Source: Paraburkholderia sp. CNPSo 3272
Lineage (GTDB): Bacteria; Pseudomonadota; Gammaproteobacteria; Burkholderiales; Burkholderiaceae
Reading direction: 5' to 3'
Length of the DNA stretch: 63,339 nucleotides
Assembly: GCF_024206495.1 (NCBI RefSeq)
Contig: NZ_JAMBPQ010000041.1
Coordinates: 1 to 63,339 of the forward strand
In this document: positions 25,582 through 34,295 of the stretch, piece by piece
Position numbering within the stretch: position 1 is the stretch's first letter
Layout of the letters: each line of letters starts with the position of its first letter
Made by a program: the position numbers and the translations under genes
The notes under the pieces: model-generated
Told to the model about the DNA's origin: nothing
The model's input: only the letters and a program-made list of their open reading frames with translations
The model's database searches: none

Positions 25582-26526
25582 CTATGCGGGGGCTTCGGTG
25601 TTGTGAATGAAGTTCCCGGGCACCGCCGGGCCCCAGAGGTACAGCGAGTCCTCCGGCGCAAAGTCGCCAGCGGGCCAGGCGTGCCCGGCTGAGACGAAAT
25701 CGATGTCGGCCGAGTATTCGCAGAACGAGCCCCAAGGGTCTTCAACATAGTGAAAGTAGTTCGAACCGAGCACATGCCGGCCCGTGCCCCAGCCCTTCGT
25801 ATAGCCGGCTGCCGCCATTTGCGATGCGCCCTCGCCGACGAGGTTGACGTTGTCCACGTCCCATGCCGCGTGGTGCCAGCCGCGCGCGCTGCTTTTCGCG
25901 AAGGCGACCAGATGGTGATCGCTGCCGTGCGGGGCGTGTGTAAAGGCGATGATGTCGCGCGAGCGGTCGGACAGGCGCAGGCCCAGCGTCTTGCCGTAAA
26001 AATCGAGCGCCCGAGGCACGTCCGGCGTAAAGAGCAGCACGTGCGAGAGACGACGAGGGCGCACGGGTTGAGATTCGGAGCGGGTGTGCGAACCGCGCTC
26101 ATCCCCGGCGCTGCCGGCGAGCACGCACGGGTGCTTGGAAGACGGGCTGGTTTTCGGTCCGGCCTTCACCTGGATGAGATTGCCGTCGGGATCGAGGAAC
26201 CAGAAGCCCTGCGGATCGGGAACCGGTTCGTTCAGCGCTACTCCGCCTGCCGCCTCCACCTGGGCGCGCAAGACGGGCAGATCGGCTTCGAAGCAGTTGA
26301 AGCTGAGCCACGCGAGAGACTTGGACGACGCAGGCAAAATGCGCGCCCAGCGATGGCCGTCGGCAGCCCGCAGCTCCAGCTGGCTTGCCTGCGGGCCAGC
26401 CGTCGAGACGTCGAGACCGAACGCCCGATAAAACCTCGCGGCATCGTCTATCGAGGGAACATTGAGCGCGAAGTGATCGATCGAGTGCACGCTCGCGCGC
26501 GCAGAAACGACTACCGGGTCGGACAT
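25582..26526 (-). CDS. Extradiol ring-cleavage dioxygenase, VOC type
   Basis: The 314-residue protein consists of two vicinal-oxygen-chelate domains. The Fe(II) triad is visible in the C-terminal half: His in RLSHVLLFTPD, His in GWHHAAWDVDN, and Glu in GSFCEYSADID. It is therefore probably active and opens a catechol ring next to the hydroxyls. The start at 26526 is behind an AGGAGACGG site. It sits between the FAH-family hydrolase and the monooxygenase genes in one operon. Confidence 0.85.
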   Translation of the reverse strand: MSDPVVVSARASVHSIDHFALNVPSIDDAARFYRAFGLDVSTAGPQASQLELRAADGHRWARILPASSKSLAWLSFNCFEADLPVLRAQVEAAGGVALNEPVPDPQGFWFLDPDGNLIQVKAGPKTSPSSKHPCVLAGSAGDERGSHTRSESQPVRPRRLSHVLLFTPDVPRALDFYGKTLGLRLSDRSRDIIAFTHAPHGSDHHLVAFAKSSARGWHHAAWDVDNVNLVGEGASQMAAAGYTKGWGTGRHVLGSNYFHYVEDPWGSFCEYSADIDFVSAGHAWPAGDFAPEDSLYLWGPAVPGNFIHNTEAPA

Positions 26527-26588
26527 GACCGTCTCCTTGGATGTAGCAATGCGCCGGCTCTGCGGCCGGCTCATGAAGAGTGCGCTGC

Positions 26589-27437
26589 TTAACGGGCGGC
26601 TTCGTCGGCAACCACGTTCCTGAGCGTGCCGATCTTCTCGACGCTCACCTCGCACACGTCGCCTGCCTTCATCAACAGCTTCGGGTTGCGCGCCCAACCG
26701 ATGCCGGCGGGCGTGCCCGACACGATCACGTCTCCGGCTTCCAGCGTGATCGCTTCGCTGATGATGCTAATGAGGCTGGCAACGTCGAAAACCATGTCGT
26801 CCGTGCTCGCCGACTGCACCACCTCGCCGTTCAGACGCGTTTCGAGGCGAAGGCCCTTCACGCCGGGCGGCAGTTCGTCGGCGGTGACGAGATCGGGCCC
26901 GAACGCGCCGGTGCCGTCGAAGTTCTTGCCCACCGTCCATTGCGGCGTCTTGAACTGGTATTCACGCACAGAACCGTCGTTGAAGACGGAATAACCGGCT
27001 ACGTGCGACAGGGCGTCTTCCTTGCAGATATGACGACCGCCCTTGCCCAGCACCACGGCAATTTCACCCTCAAAGTCGAGGCCTTCGGAATCGGTCACGC
27101 TCGGGCGGATCATTGGCTGCTCGTGCGCGATCAAGCTGGTCGCAACGCGGAAAAACAGCGTTGGGTAGTCGGGTTGCTTGTACTGGCTCTCTGAAGTGTG
27201 ATCGGCGAAATTCAGTCCGACGCAAATGATCTTCGGCGGACGCCGGAGCGGCGGCAGCAGTTTCAGTCCGCTCGCCGCGATACGCTCCTGGTTTGTCCCA
27301 CTGCCTACGTAATCGACGAGATCCACGCCGCGGGCGAGCACCGATTCCAGCGTTTCCTCTCCCAGCACGCGCACCACGTCGCCCTCGCGCACGCCCAGCG
27401 CCGCCTTGCCGTTTCGTTCAAAACTGACCAATCGCAT
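26589..27437 (-). CDS. Fumarylacetoacetate-hydrolase-family protein
   Basis: The 282-residue protein has the family core ICVGLNFADHTSES, the metal-binding LDFEGEIAVVLGKGG and the GDVIVSGTPAGIGWARNP block. Members hydrolyse or isomerise ring-fission products such as acylpyruvates or hydroxymuconates. I choose ATG at 27437 because AGGAG lies six bases before it; the ATG two codons earlier overlaps that site. It is the first gene of the operon and faces a TetR gene across a palindromic operator. Confidence 0.87.
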   Translation of the reverse strand: MRLVSFERNGKAALGVREGDVVRVLGEETLESVLARGVDLVDYVGSGTNQERIAASGLKLLPPLRRPPKIICVGLNFADHTSESQYKQPDYPTLFFRVATSLIAHEQPMIRPSVTDSEGLDFEGEIAVVLGKGGRHICKEDALSHVAGYSVFNDGSVREYQFKTPQWTVGKNFDGTGAFGPDLVTADELPPGVKGLRLETRLNGEVVQSASTDDMVFDVASLISIISEAITLEAGDVIVSGTPAGIGWARNPKLLMKAGDVCEVSVEKIGTLRNVVADEAAR

Positions 27438-27484
27438 TCCCATCTCCTGTTGCTCACCGTGGTGTTGCTGAGCACCCGGCGATG

Positions 27485-27537
27485 AATTGACATATTTGTC
27501 AATTCGCAATTCTAGTTGATTTGATAGAATCGTCAAC
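27485..27537. promoter_or_regulatory. TetR operator candidates
   Basis: A perfect inverted repeat AATTGACA-tatt-TGTCAATT (27485-27504) lies between the divergent FAH and TetR genes and contains a TTGACA on each strand. A second, looser pair GTTGA/TCAAC follows at 27515-27537. Binding at the first would block both promoters. Confidence 0.6.
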
Positions 27538-27603
27538 CAGAATCCGGATAAGGAAAACCCGGATAGGGGCGGGTCACGAAGCGTCGAATGAACTGGAGAA
27601 AAA

Positions 27604-28311
27604 ATGAAGGCTCCGACTGAGAACTACCAGAGCCGCGTAGGCGCCTTACGCCGGGAAAAGACGCGCAACAAGCTGATCGAGAGCGCACTCGCCGTTTTCG
27701 CCGAAAAAGGCCCCGACGCCCCAATGATCGATGACTTCATCGCCGCCGCCGGCGTGGCGCGGGGCACGTTCTACAACTACTTCAGGACGACTAGCGAATT
27801 GCTCGCGGCCGTCGCCGGAGAGACCAGCGACGAGGTGCTGAGCGTGATCGACCCGCTGGTGCTGGAAGTGAGCGATCCCGCGCAGCGCGTGGTGACGGGC
27901 TCGCGGCTTTACATGCTGATGGCAGCGCGTTATCCGCAGTGGGGCGCATTCATTACGCGCGTCGGCACACGGCGCGGCTCGCGCGGCCGCCTGCTCGATG
28001 AGTACCTCACACGAGATCTGCAGATGGCGATCGACGCGGGCCGGCTGCACGTCGGCCATGTAACGGTCGCACGCGATATCGCACTTGGCTCGATCATGTA
28101 CGGCATCGAAACGCTGCTCTCGGGCGAAGCGCCGGAGGACTATACCGAGCAGTCGATGTTTGCGCTGCTGCAGGCCTTCGGTGTCGGTGTAGAGGAAGCA
28201 CGCAGGATGGCGTGGGCGCCGCTTGGCGATTGCCCGGAGCCGCGCGGCGCCATCTTCGAGCGCGTGCGTCGCGTGGACGCGACCGCGCAAAAAGCGAAGC
28301 CAGCAAACTGA
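27604..28311 (+). CDS. TetR-family regulator
   Basis: The 235-residue protein has a TetR helix-turn-helix (about 20-65: KLIESALAVFAEKGPDAPM followed by GVARGTFYNYFRTTSELL) and a helical ligand domain. A GGAG site precedes the ATG. It probably represses the divergent ring-cleavage operon and releases it on binding a pathway compound. The C-terminal 30 residues are basic and lack a known domain. Confidence 0.88.
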   Translation: MKAPTENYQSRVGALRREKTRNKLIESALAVFAEKGPDAPMIDDFIAAAGVARGTFYNYFRTTSELLAAVAGETSDEVLSVIDPLVLEVSDPAQRVVTGSRLYMLMAARYPQWGAFITRVGTRRGSRGRLLDEYLTRDLQMAIDAGRLHVGHVTVARDIALGSIMYGIETLLSGEAPEDYTEQSMFALLQAFGVGVEEARRMAWAPLGDCPEPRGAIFERVRRVDATAQKAKPAN

Positions 28312-28342
28312 CAGTCGACCTGGCACTTGGGCGAGTGATACT

Positions 28343-28383
28343 CGGCGTAGGTTTTCAGCGCAACGCCGTAAAAACCTACGCCG
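28343..28383 (+). terminator. Long inverted repeat after the TetR gene
   Basis: CGGCGTAGGTTTT (28343-28355) pairs perfectly over 13 bp with AAAACCTACGCCG (28371-28383) across a 15-nt loop. It lies 32 nt after the regulator stop. It could end transcription from the left, but no T-run follows, so it may instead be an mRNA-stabilising hairpin or a binding site. Confidence 0.45.
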
Positions 28384-28524
28384 ACCGGCAGGTATAGGCG
28401 CATGCAAACGAACGTCGAAGCACCAGCCGAGACGCGACGAAACCCAGTATTTTGTTTTTAATTCAAAAACTTGCGGCGCCTATTGGATCGCTTACGACTT
28501 CCCCGGAAAACGCCGCATCTTCTT

Positions 28525-29172
28525 TTATTCGTTTTCTTCGAAGTAATGCCCGAACTTGACCTGCTTGGTGCGGATATAACGCTCGTTTTCCTCGCGCATC
28601 GGGATCGCGAGCGCCACCCGTTCGATCACCGGAAGGCCGTGCTGCCTGAGCGTGTCGAACTTCTTCGGATTGTTGCTCATGAGGCGCACCGACGACACTT
28701 TCAGCAGCCGCAGGATCGCCGCCGCCGAATCGTATTCGCGGGCGTCGTCGGGCAGACCGAGATCGAGGTTCGCCTCGACGGTGTCGCGGCCCTGCTGCTG
28801 CAGCCGGTACGCGCGGATCTTGTTCGACAGGCCGATGCCCCGGCCTTCGTGGCCACGAAGATAGAGCAGCACGCCACGGCCTTCGGCCGCGATGTAGCGC
28901 AGCGCGAGGTCGAGCTGCTCGCCGCAGTCGCAGCGGTACGAACCGAAAACGTCGCCGGTCAGGCACTCGGAGTGTAGCCGCGTCAGCGTGGGCTCGCCGT
29001 TGCCCACGTCGCCCATGACGAGCGCGAGATGCTCGGCGCCGCCGTCCTTGACCCGGTAGACGTAGGACTCGAACGTGCCGTAGCGGCTCGGCAGCGTGGC
29101 GGTCGCGTCAAGCACGACGCATTCATTGGCGTTGTCGCTGTCCGCACAGGACGACTCAGGAAGGGTAGGCAT
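28525..29172 (-). CDS. ribA: GTP cyclohydrolase II
   Basis: The 215-residue enzyme opens the imidazole ring of GTP, the first step of riboflavin synthesis. The zinc cysteines are present as C-x10-C-x-C (ECLTGDVFGSYRCDC), the catalytic LRGHEGRGIGL follows, and the GTP-binding ANLDLGLPDDAREYD and MSNNPKK motifs are intact. The start at 29172 (MPTLPES) fits the usual length. The gene stands alone here. Confidence 0.93.
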   Translation of the reverse strand: MPTLPESSCADSDNANECVVLDATATLPSRYGTFESYVYRVKDGGAEHLALVMGDVGNGEPTLTRLHSECLTGDVFGSYRCDCGEQLDLALRYIAAEGRGVLLYLRGHEGRGIGLSNKIRAYRLQQQGRDTVEANLDLGLPDDAREYDSAAAILRLLKVSSVRLMSNNPKKFDTLRQHGLPVIERVALAIPMREENERYIRTKQVKFGHYFEENE

Positions 29173-29457
29173 GATTCTCGAGCAAAAACTGGCAAAACCG
29201 GCCAAGGGCCGGGTTGAGGTTCGGAACCGGAGTTTACCGCCATTTGCTGCGCCCCGCCGCCCAGCCCCGTAAGGGGCGGCTCGGCGCGCGCCGCATGCCC
29301 CCGGCATAAATGGTGCGACCCCGCGCTTACCCCGACAACGCGGGGCACACGAGCCGCCTATACTGGTATGGCTTTCCCATGGCTTGACGGGCAATACGCC
29401 CAGCTTGCCGCGCCGCGCAATGACTGGACAACCAGAAGGACGAAGAGGGGTCGCCCT

Positions 29458-29901
29458 ATGACAAGCGTTGCACAGGTACTCAAATCGAAGCCGGAACAGG
29501 TGGTCTACACGATCGAAGCCTCTGACTCCGTCTACAACGCAATCCGCCTGATGGCCGATAAGCAGATAGGCGCGCTGCTCGTGACCGACGGTCCAACGAT
29601 CGCCGGCATCGTCACGGAGCGTGACTACGCGCGCAAGATCGTGCTGATGGACCGATCTTCGAAAACGACCGCCGTGCGCGACATCATGAGCACGCACGTG
29701 CGCTTCGTCGAGCCGGAGCAGACCACCTACGACTGCATGGCGCTCATGACCGAGCGGCGCATGCGCCACCTGCCCGTGATGGACGGCGGCAAGCTCGTGG
29801 GGATGGTGTCGATCGGCGACCTCGTGAAGGAAATCATCGCCGAGCAGAAGTTCACGATCGAGCAGCTAGAGCACTACATCACCGGCGGCCCTGGCGCCTG
29901 A
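29458..29901 (+). CDS. CBS-domain protein
   Basis: The 147-residue protein is a tandem pair of CBS domains (about 10-65 and 75-130). Typical parts are IEASDSVYNAIRLMADKQIG, GIVTERDYARKIVL and RHLPVMDGGKLVGMVSIGD. Such stand-alone pairs bind adenosine nucleotides and regulate partner enzymes. The start at 29458 (MTSVAQV) has AGAGGGG upstream; a TATACT at 29359-29364 may be its -10 box. The partner is unknown. Confidence 0.88.
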   Translation: MTSVAQVLKSKPEQVVYTIEASDSVYNAIRLMADKQIGALLVTDGPTIAGIVTERDYARKIVLMDRSSKTTAVRDIMSTHVRFVEPEQTTYDCMALMTERRMRHLPVMDGGKLVGMVSIGDLVKEIIAEQKFTIEQLEHYITGGPGA

Positions 29902-30203
29902 CGTAACCCTCCCGCACTTCCCGACGCCAGACGTGAAAAAACGCCCAATCCCGAGGGGGTTGGGCGAAGCCACCTTTCGGCGGCGGAGGTTCCACGCATG
30001 AAAAAACGCGCGATGGTTTGCGCGGGCGGCGTGTGACAAAGGCGGAACGCTGTCCGCCTTCGCCGGTACGGGTTTGGAGCTTTGCTGGGTGGGGGCGCTG
30101 CCGGGTCAACTTACGCGTGCGTCCGTGCCTGCTCGCAACGCCCTGGCACGGGTTTGCGCTGGAACGGCCAGCCTTGGCCGATCGATGTCGCCCGGTCGCC
30201 CGC
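29902..30203. other. Intergenic with a minus-strand terminator
   Basis: This 302-nt gap between converging genes holds one clear hairpin (29936-29966) and a weaker one around 30044-30061 (GGCGGA/TCCGCC). No gene is supported. Confidence 0.5.
29936..29966 (-). terminator. Rho-independent terminator
   Basis: On the minus strand CGCCCAA / TTGGGCG (29966-29960 and 29948-29942) is followed by TTTTTT. It would end transcription from the DUF4148 gene 238 nt upstream. Confidence 0.65.
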
Positions 30204-30548
30204 TTAGTTGCCGAAGTACACCGACTGCGACGGCCGCACCGTTGCAGGCTGGCCCGACTGCGCCGAACCCGAGGTCGACGGGCCATAGCCGCTCGTTTCG
30301 GCTGCCGGCGCTTGCTGCGCCAGGCCTTGCTGCTGGGTCACGCGGGCCTCGGCGGCCTGGATGTCGCTCGGGTACGTCGCGTCGTTGGCGGTAGCCGGGT
30401 TGTAGCCGGCCTTCTCGAGCTGGACCAATTCGGACTTCACTTCGGCGCGCGTGACCGGACCGTTGCCTTGCACCTGGGCAAACGAAAGGGCCGGAGCAGC
30501 CACGAGGGCGCCGACGAATGCAGCTTGAATCAGGGTACGGGACTTCAT
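30204..30548 (-). CDS. DUF4148-family secreted protein
   Basis: The 114-residue protein has a signal peptide (LIQAAFVGALVAAPALSFAQ) and the DUF4148 signature TRAEVKSELVQLEKAGYNP, followed by YPSDIQAAEARV and a glutamine/serine-rich tail. This family is abundant in Burkholderiaceae and probably periplasmic; its function is unknown. GGAGGTATTGAAC precedes the ATG at 30548. Confidence 0.88.
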   Translation of the reverse strand: MKSRTLIQAAFVGALVAAPALSFAQVQGNGPVTRAEVKSELVQLEKAGYNPATANDATYPSDIQAAEARVTQQQGLAQQAPAAETSGYGPSTSGSAQSGQPATVRPSQSVYFGN

Positions 30549-30759
30549 GTTCAATACCTCCATCACTTGTTTTGTGGCGGCGGCGGTGATCTCTTGCATC
30601 GCCGAACCAGTGAGTTTATTGAGACAGAAGCCTGGGGGAAACCCTAATTTTGGGAAAATACACTTTCGTTCGCGGCAACAATGCCGCGCGCATGCGATGT
30701 CCCGCGAGCGCCTTGCCGCGCGGCGCTTCGCGCGGATTGCGCTGCAGCGCCCGACCCGG

Positions 30760-31374
30760 TCACAGCGGGGCCACGCTGCCGTCCAGCAGCTTGCGCGGGC
30801 CGCTCACGAACCGGCTGTCCAGTTCGTAGAAACGCAGCGGCCGGTCCATCTCGCGCGAGAGCCCAATGCGCGTCGTCACGCCCACGGGCCGCTCGGGTTC
30901 GTCCACGCGGCCGATCCAGAGTCCGTGCCCGCGGCAGAGGTCGACGCCGTCGAAGGCCGCCGCAATGCCGAATGCCTGCGAGAGCCGCCCCGGCCCGCGC
31001 GCGAGATCGCGCAGCGGGACGCCGGGGCGCAGCGCCTCCATCGCGCCGATGCCTTCGAGCGGCTCCAGCGCACGAAACAAGATGCCTGCGCCCACGTCCA
31101 CGGCTTCGCTCGACATGTTGAACATCCAGGCGCTGCCGTAGGTCAGCCGCACGTGGGCATGACCGCGCTCGAGGAACATCGCGGCGTTATAGGGCCGGCG
31201 TCCGATGTAGGCGTAGCTCGTGGAGTCGCCCACGGGATACGCCTCCACTTCGACGAGCCGCCCCACCATGCGCCCGCGCGCCAGGTCGCGCACGAGATAT
31301 TTGCCGACCATGAAGCGCGCCAGCTCGGCAGTGTCGAGCGGCAGGTCGGCGCGGTGCAGTGGCAGGATCGTCAT
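30760..31374 (-). CDS. DNA-3-methyladenine glycosylase (AAG/MPG type)
   Basis: The 204-residue protein belongs to the AAG fold: AHVRLTYGSAWMFNMS, the catalytic-region VEVEAYPVGDSTSYAY and GPGRLSQAFGIAAAFDGVDL are typical. It removes alkylated bases in base-excision repair. I choose ATG at 31374; the frame runs 25 codons further without support. It stands alone and diverges from the next gene. Confidence 0.87.
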   Translation of the reverse strand: MTILPLHRADLPLDTAELARFMVGKYLVRDLARGRMVGRLVEVEAYPVGDSTSYAYIGRRPYNAAMFLERGHAHVRLTYGSAWMFNMSSEAVDVGAGILFRALEPLEGIGAMEALRPGVPLRDLARGPGRLSQAFGIAAAFDGVDLCRGHGLWIGRVDEPERPVGVTTRIGLSREMDRPLRFYELDSRFVSGPRKLLDGSVAPL

Positions 31375-31622
31375 CGAAGCGTTCTCGGGGTGATCGGCGC
31401 GGGCATCGCGGTTTCGCGGACCGGCAGAGTGTAGCGCTGCCACGCTCATCCACGGCTCCTCTACCGCTCATCCACCGCTCATCCACCGCTTGGCCGCGTT
31501 CGGCCGGGCATTGCGCTACCATCGTCCGCATATGCGCGAACGGTTCGCGCTACCTCATGATCCGGCGCGCGTCGCTCGACAATGCGTCACGACCCGACGA
31601 GCGCCACCGAAGGAGCCGCACG

Positions 31623-32015
31623 ATGAACGAACAAAGCGCGATTCAATTCCTCACGACGGTGCGCAAGCCCCTGCTCACGCTGCACAAGGCGATTCTCGAC
31701 CACGAGCGCAAGGAGTACGAACGCGAGTTCGGACCGGTCACGCCGGCGGCCTTCCTGCAGGTGCTCATCAACGGTTCGGGCTTTCGCTGGCTGATGCCGC
31801 TCTCGACGGTGATCGCCAACGTCGACGAAACGCTCGACGCCAAGGACGCGAGCCCAGACGATCGCGTCGGCGCGGCGCAAGGCGTGGCCGCGCTCTTTTC
31901 CGGCGAGGAATCGGCGGAGTTCTACGAGCGCTATCAGGCGCTGCTGCAGGCGAGCCCCGAGATCCTGCACTTGCACGGGACGGTAGTGCCGCTCCTTAAC
32001 GCCCTGAAGAACTGA
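31623..32015 (+). CDS. Conserved hypothetical protein (130 aa)
   Basis: The 130-residue protein is mostly helical and has no signal peptide or membrane segment. GAAGGAG precedes the ATG at 31623, and codon use is like its neighbours, so it is real. Blocks such as LLTLHKAILDHERKEYEREFG and GFRWLMPLSTVIANVDETL have a family-like look, but I cannot name the family. Its stop lies 7 nt from the converging prpR stop, with no room for a separate terminator. Confidence 0.7.
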   Translation: MNEQSAIQFLTTVRKPLLTLHKAILDHERKEYEREFGPVTPAAFLQVLINGSGFRWLMPLSTVIANVDETLDAKDASPDDRVGAAQGVAALFSGEESAEFYERYQALLQASPEILHLHGTVVPLLNALKN

Positions 32016-32022
32016 GCGCGTT

Positions 32023-34059
32023 TCAGGCGCGCGGCGCCTTGCGACGCGCCGTGGCCGCCGTTGCCTCGGCTGCCGCGCTGCCGCGCTTGCCCTTCGCCGC
32101 GGAAAGGCGCCGCCAGAGCGTCGTCTTGCTGATGCCGAGCATCTCGCACGCGCGGTCGCGATCGCCGTTGCAGGCGTCGAGCGCGGCGCGAATTTCATCG
32201 GCTTCGGTGTTGAGGCTGCGCTCGCGCAATGTGAGCGCGCCCTCGCCTGCCGCCGCCGCGGCGCCACTTACAGCGCGCCGCGACTCGACCACCTCCGGCG
32301 CGATGGAGCGCAGCACGTCGGGCGTCAGCACGTCTTCTTCCGAATCGGCCAGCTCCACTACCATCCGCTCGACCACGTTCTGCAGTTCGCGCACGTTGCC
32401 GGGCCACGCGTGCCGCGCGAGCGCGCCGCTCACCAGCGCGAGCGTGCGCGCCGCGTCTTCGGGCGTGCGGATGCGCACGGCCACGCGCGGCTCGCGGCGC
32501 GAGGCCTGAAACAGCAGTTCTGCCGCCAGCAGTGCGATATCGGCGCCGCGCTCCCGCAACGGCGGAATGGCGAGATTGAGAATGTTCAGCCGATAGAAGA
32601 GATCCGCGCGAAACTCGCCCGCTTCGATCTGCTCGGTGAGCGCGCGGTGCGTGGCGGCAACCACGCGCACGTCCACGCGCGTGGGCTCCGTGGCGCCGAG
32701 GCGCACTACTTCGCGCTCCTGCAGCACGCGCAGCAGGCGGCTCTGCAACGGCAACGGCATTTCGCCGATTTCATCGAGAAAGAGCGTGCCGCGATGCGCC
32801 GCCTCGATGAGCCCCACCTTGCCGCCGCGCCGCGCGCCCGTAAACGCGCCCTCCTCGTAGCCGAACAGCTCGCTCTCGAGCAACGCCTCGGGAAACGCGC
32901 CGCAATTCATCGCGACGAACGGAAAGTCGCGCCGCGGGCTCTCGCGATGAATGCCCTGCGCGATCATCTCCTTGCCGGTGCCGCTTTCGCCTCGGATCAG
33001 CACCGTGGCGTCCGACTTCGCATAGCGCCGCGCGAGCTGGCGCACGCGCTCGATGCCAGGCGTTGCGCCGCTCAGGTCGTCCAGCCGGTAGCGCGCGACG
33101 AACTGCTGCGTGCGCTGACGCGAACGCAGCGTGCGGTCGAGCCGCTCCACCGCGCGCGACTCCTGGAACGTGAGCACGGCGCCCGTCGTCACGCCGTTGT
33201 CGACGAGCGGCCCGCGATGCACGACGTAACTCACGCCGCGCACCGTCTCGAGCGATTCGCCGTCGGCTTCGGGCAGCGCGAAGGCGATGTCGGGCGCGAG
33301 CGCGGCTAGCGACTGGCCCGCGGCCGCAGCCGGCTCGATGCCGAGCACGGCGGCGAGGCGCTGGTTGATCGCCTCCACGCGGCCGCGCGCGTCGAGCGCG
33401 ACCACGCCATCGCGCAGATGTTGCAGCACGCTGTCGAGGCGCTGGCGACGCTGCGTTTCGCGCCAGGTGGCTTGCACGAGATCGAGCGCGTTGTCGAAAG
33501 CCGCGCGCACCGAGGGTCGCGAGTAGACGAAAAACGGCACGAGCCCCAGCCGCGCCGCGAGATCGTTGACGAGGCCCGGCCCCACGACCGCGCCCACGCC
33601 GCGGTCGCGCAGATCGAGCACGCAGGCCTCGGCGTCCTGGACCGTGCGGTACTGGCCGAACACCACGTCGATGCCGTACGCGCTGGCAAAGCGCTGCACC
33701 TCCACGGGTGTCTCGCCGTAGGTGACGAGCGCGACGAGATCGGCCTCGCGCCGCGCGCGGGCGAGCGCCTGCATCACGTCGAAGCCGGTGGGCTGCACGA
33801 GCACCACGGGCAGGTCGATACGCGCCTTCAGGTAGGTGCCGTTCGAGCCCGCCGCCACCACCACATCGGGCCGCTGGTTCGGCCCCGCCGCGGCGATTTC
33901 GGCCACCGCTTCCTCGAAGCCGCGCGGCACTACGCGCAGGTCCGCGAGTTCGTCGTATTCGCGGGCGATGTCGCGAAACAGGTCGCGCAGGCGGCTGATG
34001 CCCATGGCCCAGACACGCGGGCGAATGGCGGAGGAAGCGGGAGCGGGAAAGCGGTTCAT
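32023..34059 (-). CDS. prpR: Sigma-54-dependent activator of propionate catabolism
   Basis: The 678-residue protein has the PrpR N-terminal sensor domain (about 15-190), a PAS-like region, an AAA+ domain with GESGTGKE (near 375) and the sigma-54 contact motif GAFTGA (intact in EEGAFTGARRGG), and a Fis-type helix-turn-helix at the end (ACEMLGISKTTLWRRL). The sensor binds 2-methylcitrate in known members. The gene diverges from prpB, with a -24/-12 promoter and paired upstream sites between them. The start at 34059 is one of several possible. Confidence 0.92.
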   Translation of the reverse strand: MNRFPAPASSAIRPRVWAMGISRLRDLFRDIAREYDELADLRVVPRGFEEAVAEIAAAGPNQRPDVVVAAGSNGTYLKARIDLPVVLVQPTGFDVMQALARARREADLVALVTYGETPVEVQRFASAYGIDVVFGQYRTVQDAEACVLDLRDRGVGAVVGPGLVNDLAARLGLVPFFVYSRPSVRAAFDNALDLVQATWRETQRRQRLDSVLQHLRDGVVALDARGRVEAINQRLAAVLGIEPAAAAGQSLAALAPDIAFALPEADGESLETVRGVSYVVHRGPLVDNGVTTGAVLTFQESRAVERLDRTLRSRQRTQQFVARYRLDDLSGATPGIERVRQLARRYAKSDATVLIRGESGTGKEMIAQGIHRESPRRDFPFVAMNCGAFPEALLESELFGYEEGAFTGARRGGKVGLIEAAHRGTLFLDEIGEMPLPLQSRLLRVLQEREVVRLGATEPTRVDVRVVAATHRALTEQIEAGEFRADLFYRLNILNLAIPPLRERGADIALLAAELLFQASRREPRVAVRIRTPEDAARTLALVSGALARHAWPGNVRELQNVVERMVVELADSEEDVLTPDVLRSIAPEVVESRRAVSGAAAAAGEGALTLRERSLNTEADEIRAALDACNGDRDRACEMLGISKTTLWRRLSAAKGKRGSAAAEATAATARRKAPRA

Positions 34060-34143
34060 GATGTCCAACGGTACGGTCGTGGCGTCGAGGGCCGAGGTAG
34101 CCGAAAACCGGCCGTCAGCCAGATTTCGCATTATCGCGCGCCG

Positions 34144-34181
34144 ATTTCATTTTTGAAATTGCGATTTCATCATGGAAATCG
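34144..34181. promoter_or_regulatory. Paired PrpR binding sites (upstream activator)
   Basis: Two inverted repeats lie side by side: ATTTCA-tttt-TGAAAT (34144-34159) and CGATTTC-atcatg-GAAATCG (34162-34181). Their shared half-site ATTTC and their place, about 65-100 bp before the -24 box, fit activator sites for PrpR. Confidence 0.6.
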
Positions 34182-34245
34182 GGGCGCGTTGCCGGCAATC
34201 AGGATTCCGCCGCAAAATCAACGCGTTAGCCTCCTTGCGCGGAGC

Positions 34246-34261
34246 TGGCACGCTACCTGCA
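34246..34261 (+). promoter_or_regulatory. Sigma-54 promoter of prpB
   Basis: TGGCACGCTACCTGCA matches the -24/-12 consensus with GG and GC at the correct 10-nt distance. Transcription should start near 34272, about 24 nt before the prpB ATG. Confidence 0.75.
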
Positions 34262-34295
34262 GTATCAGGCGGCGATTCAATTGGAGACATCCCGC

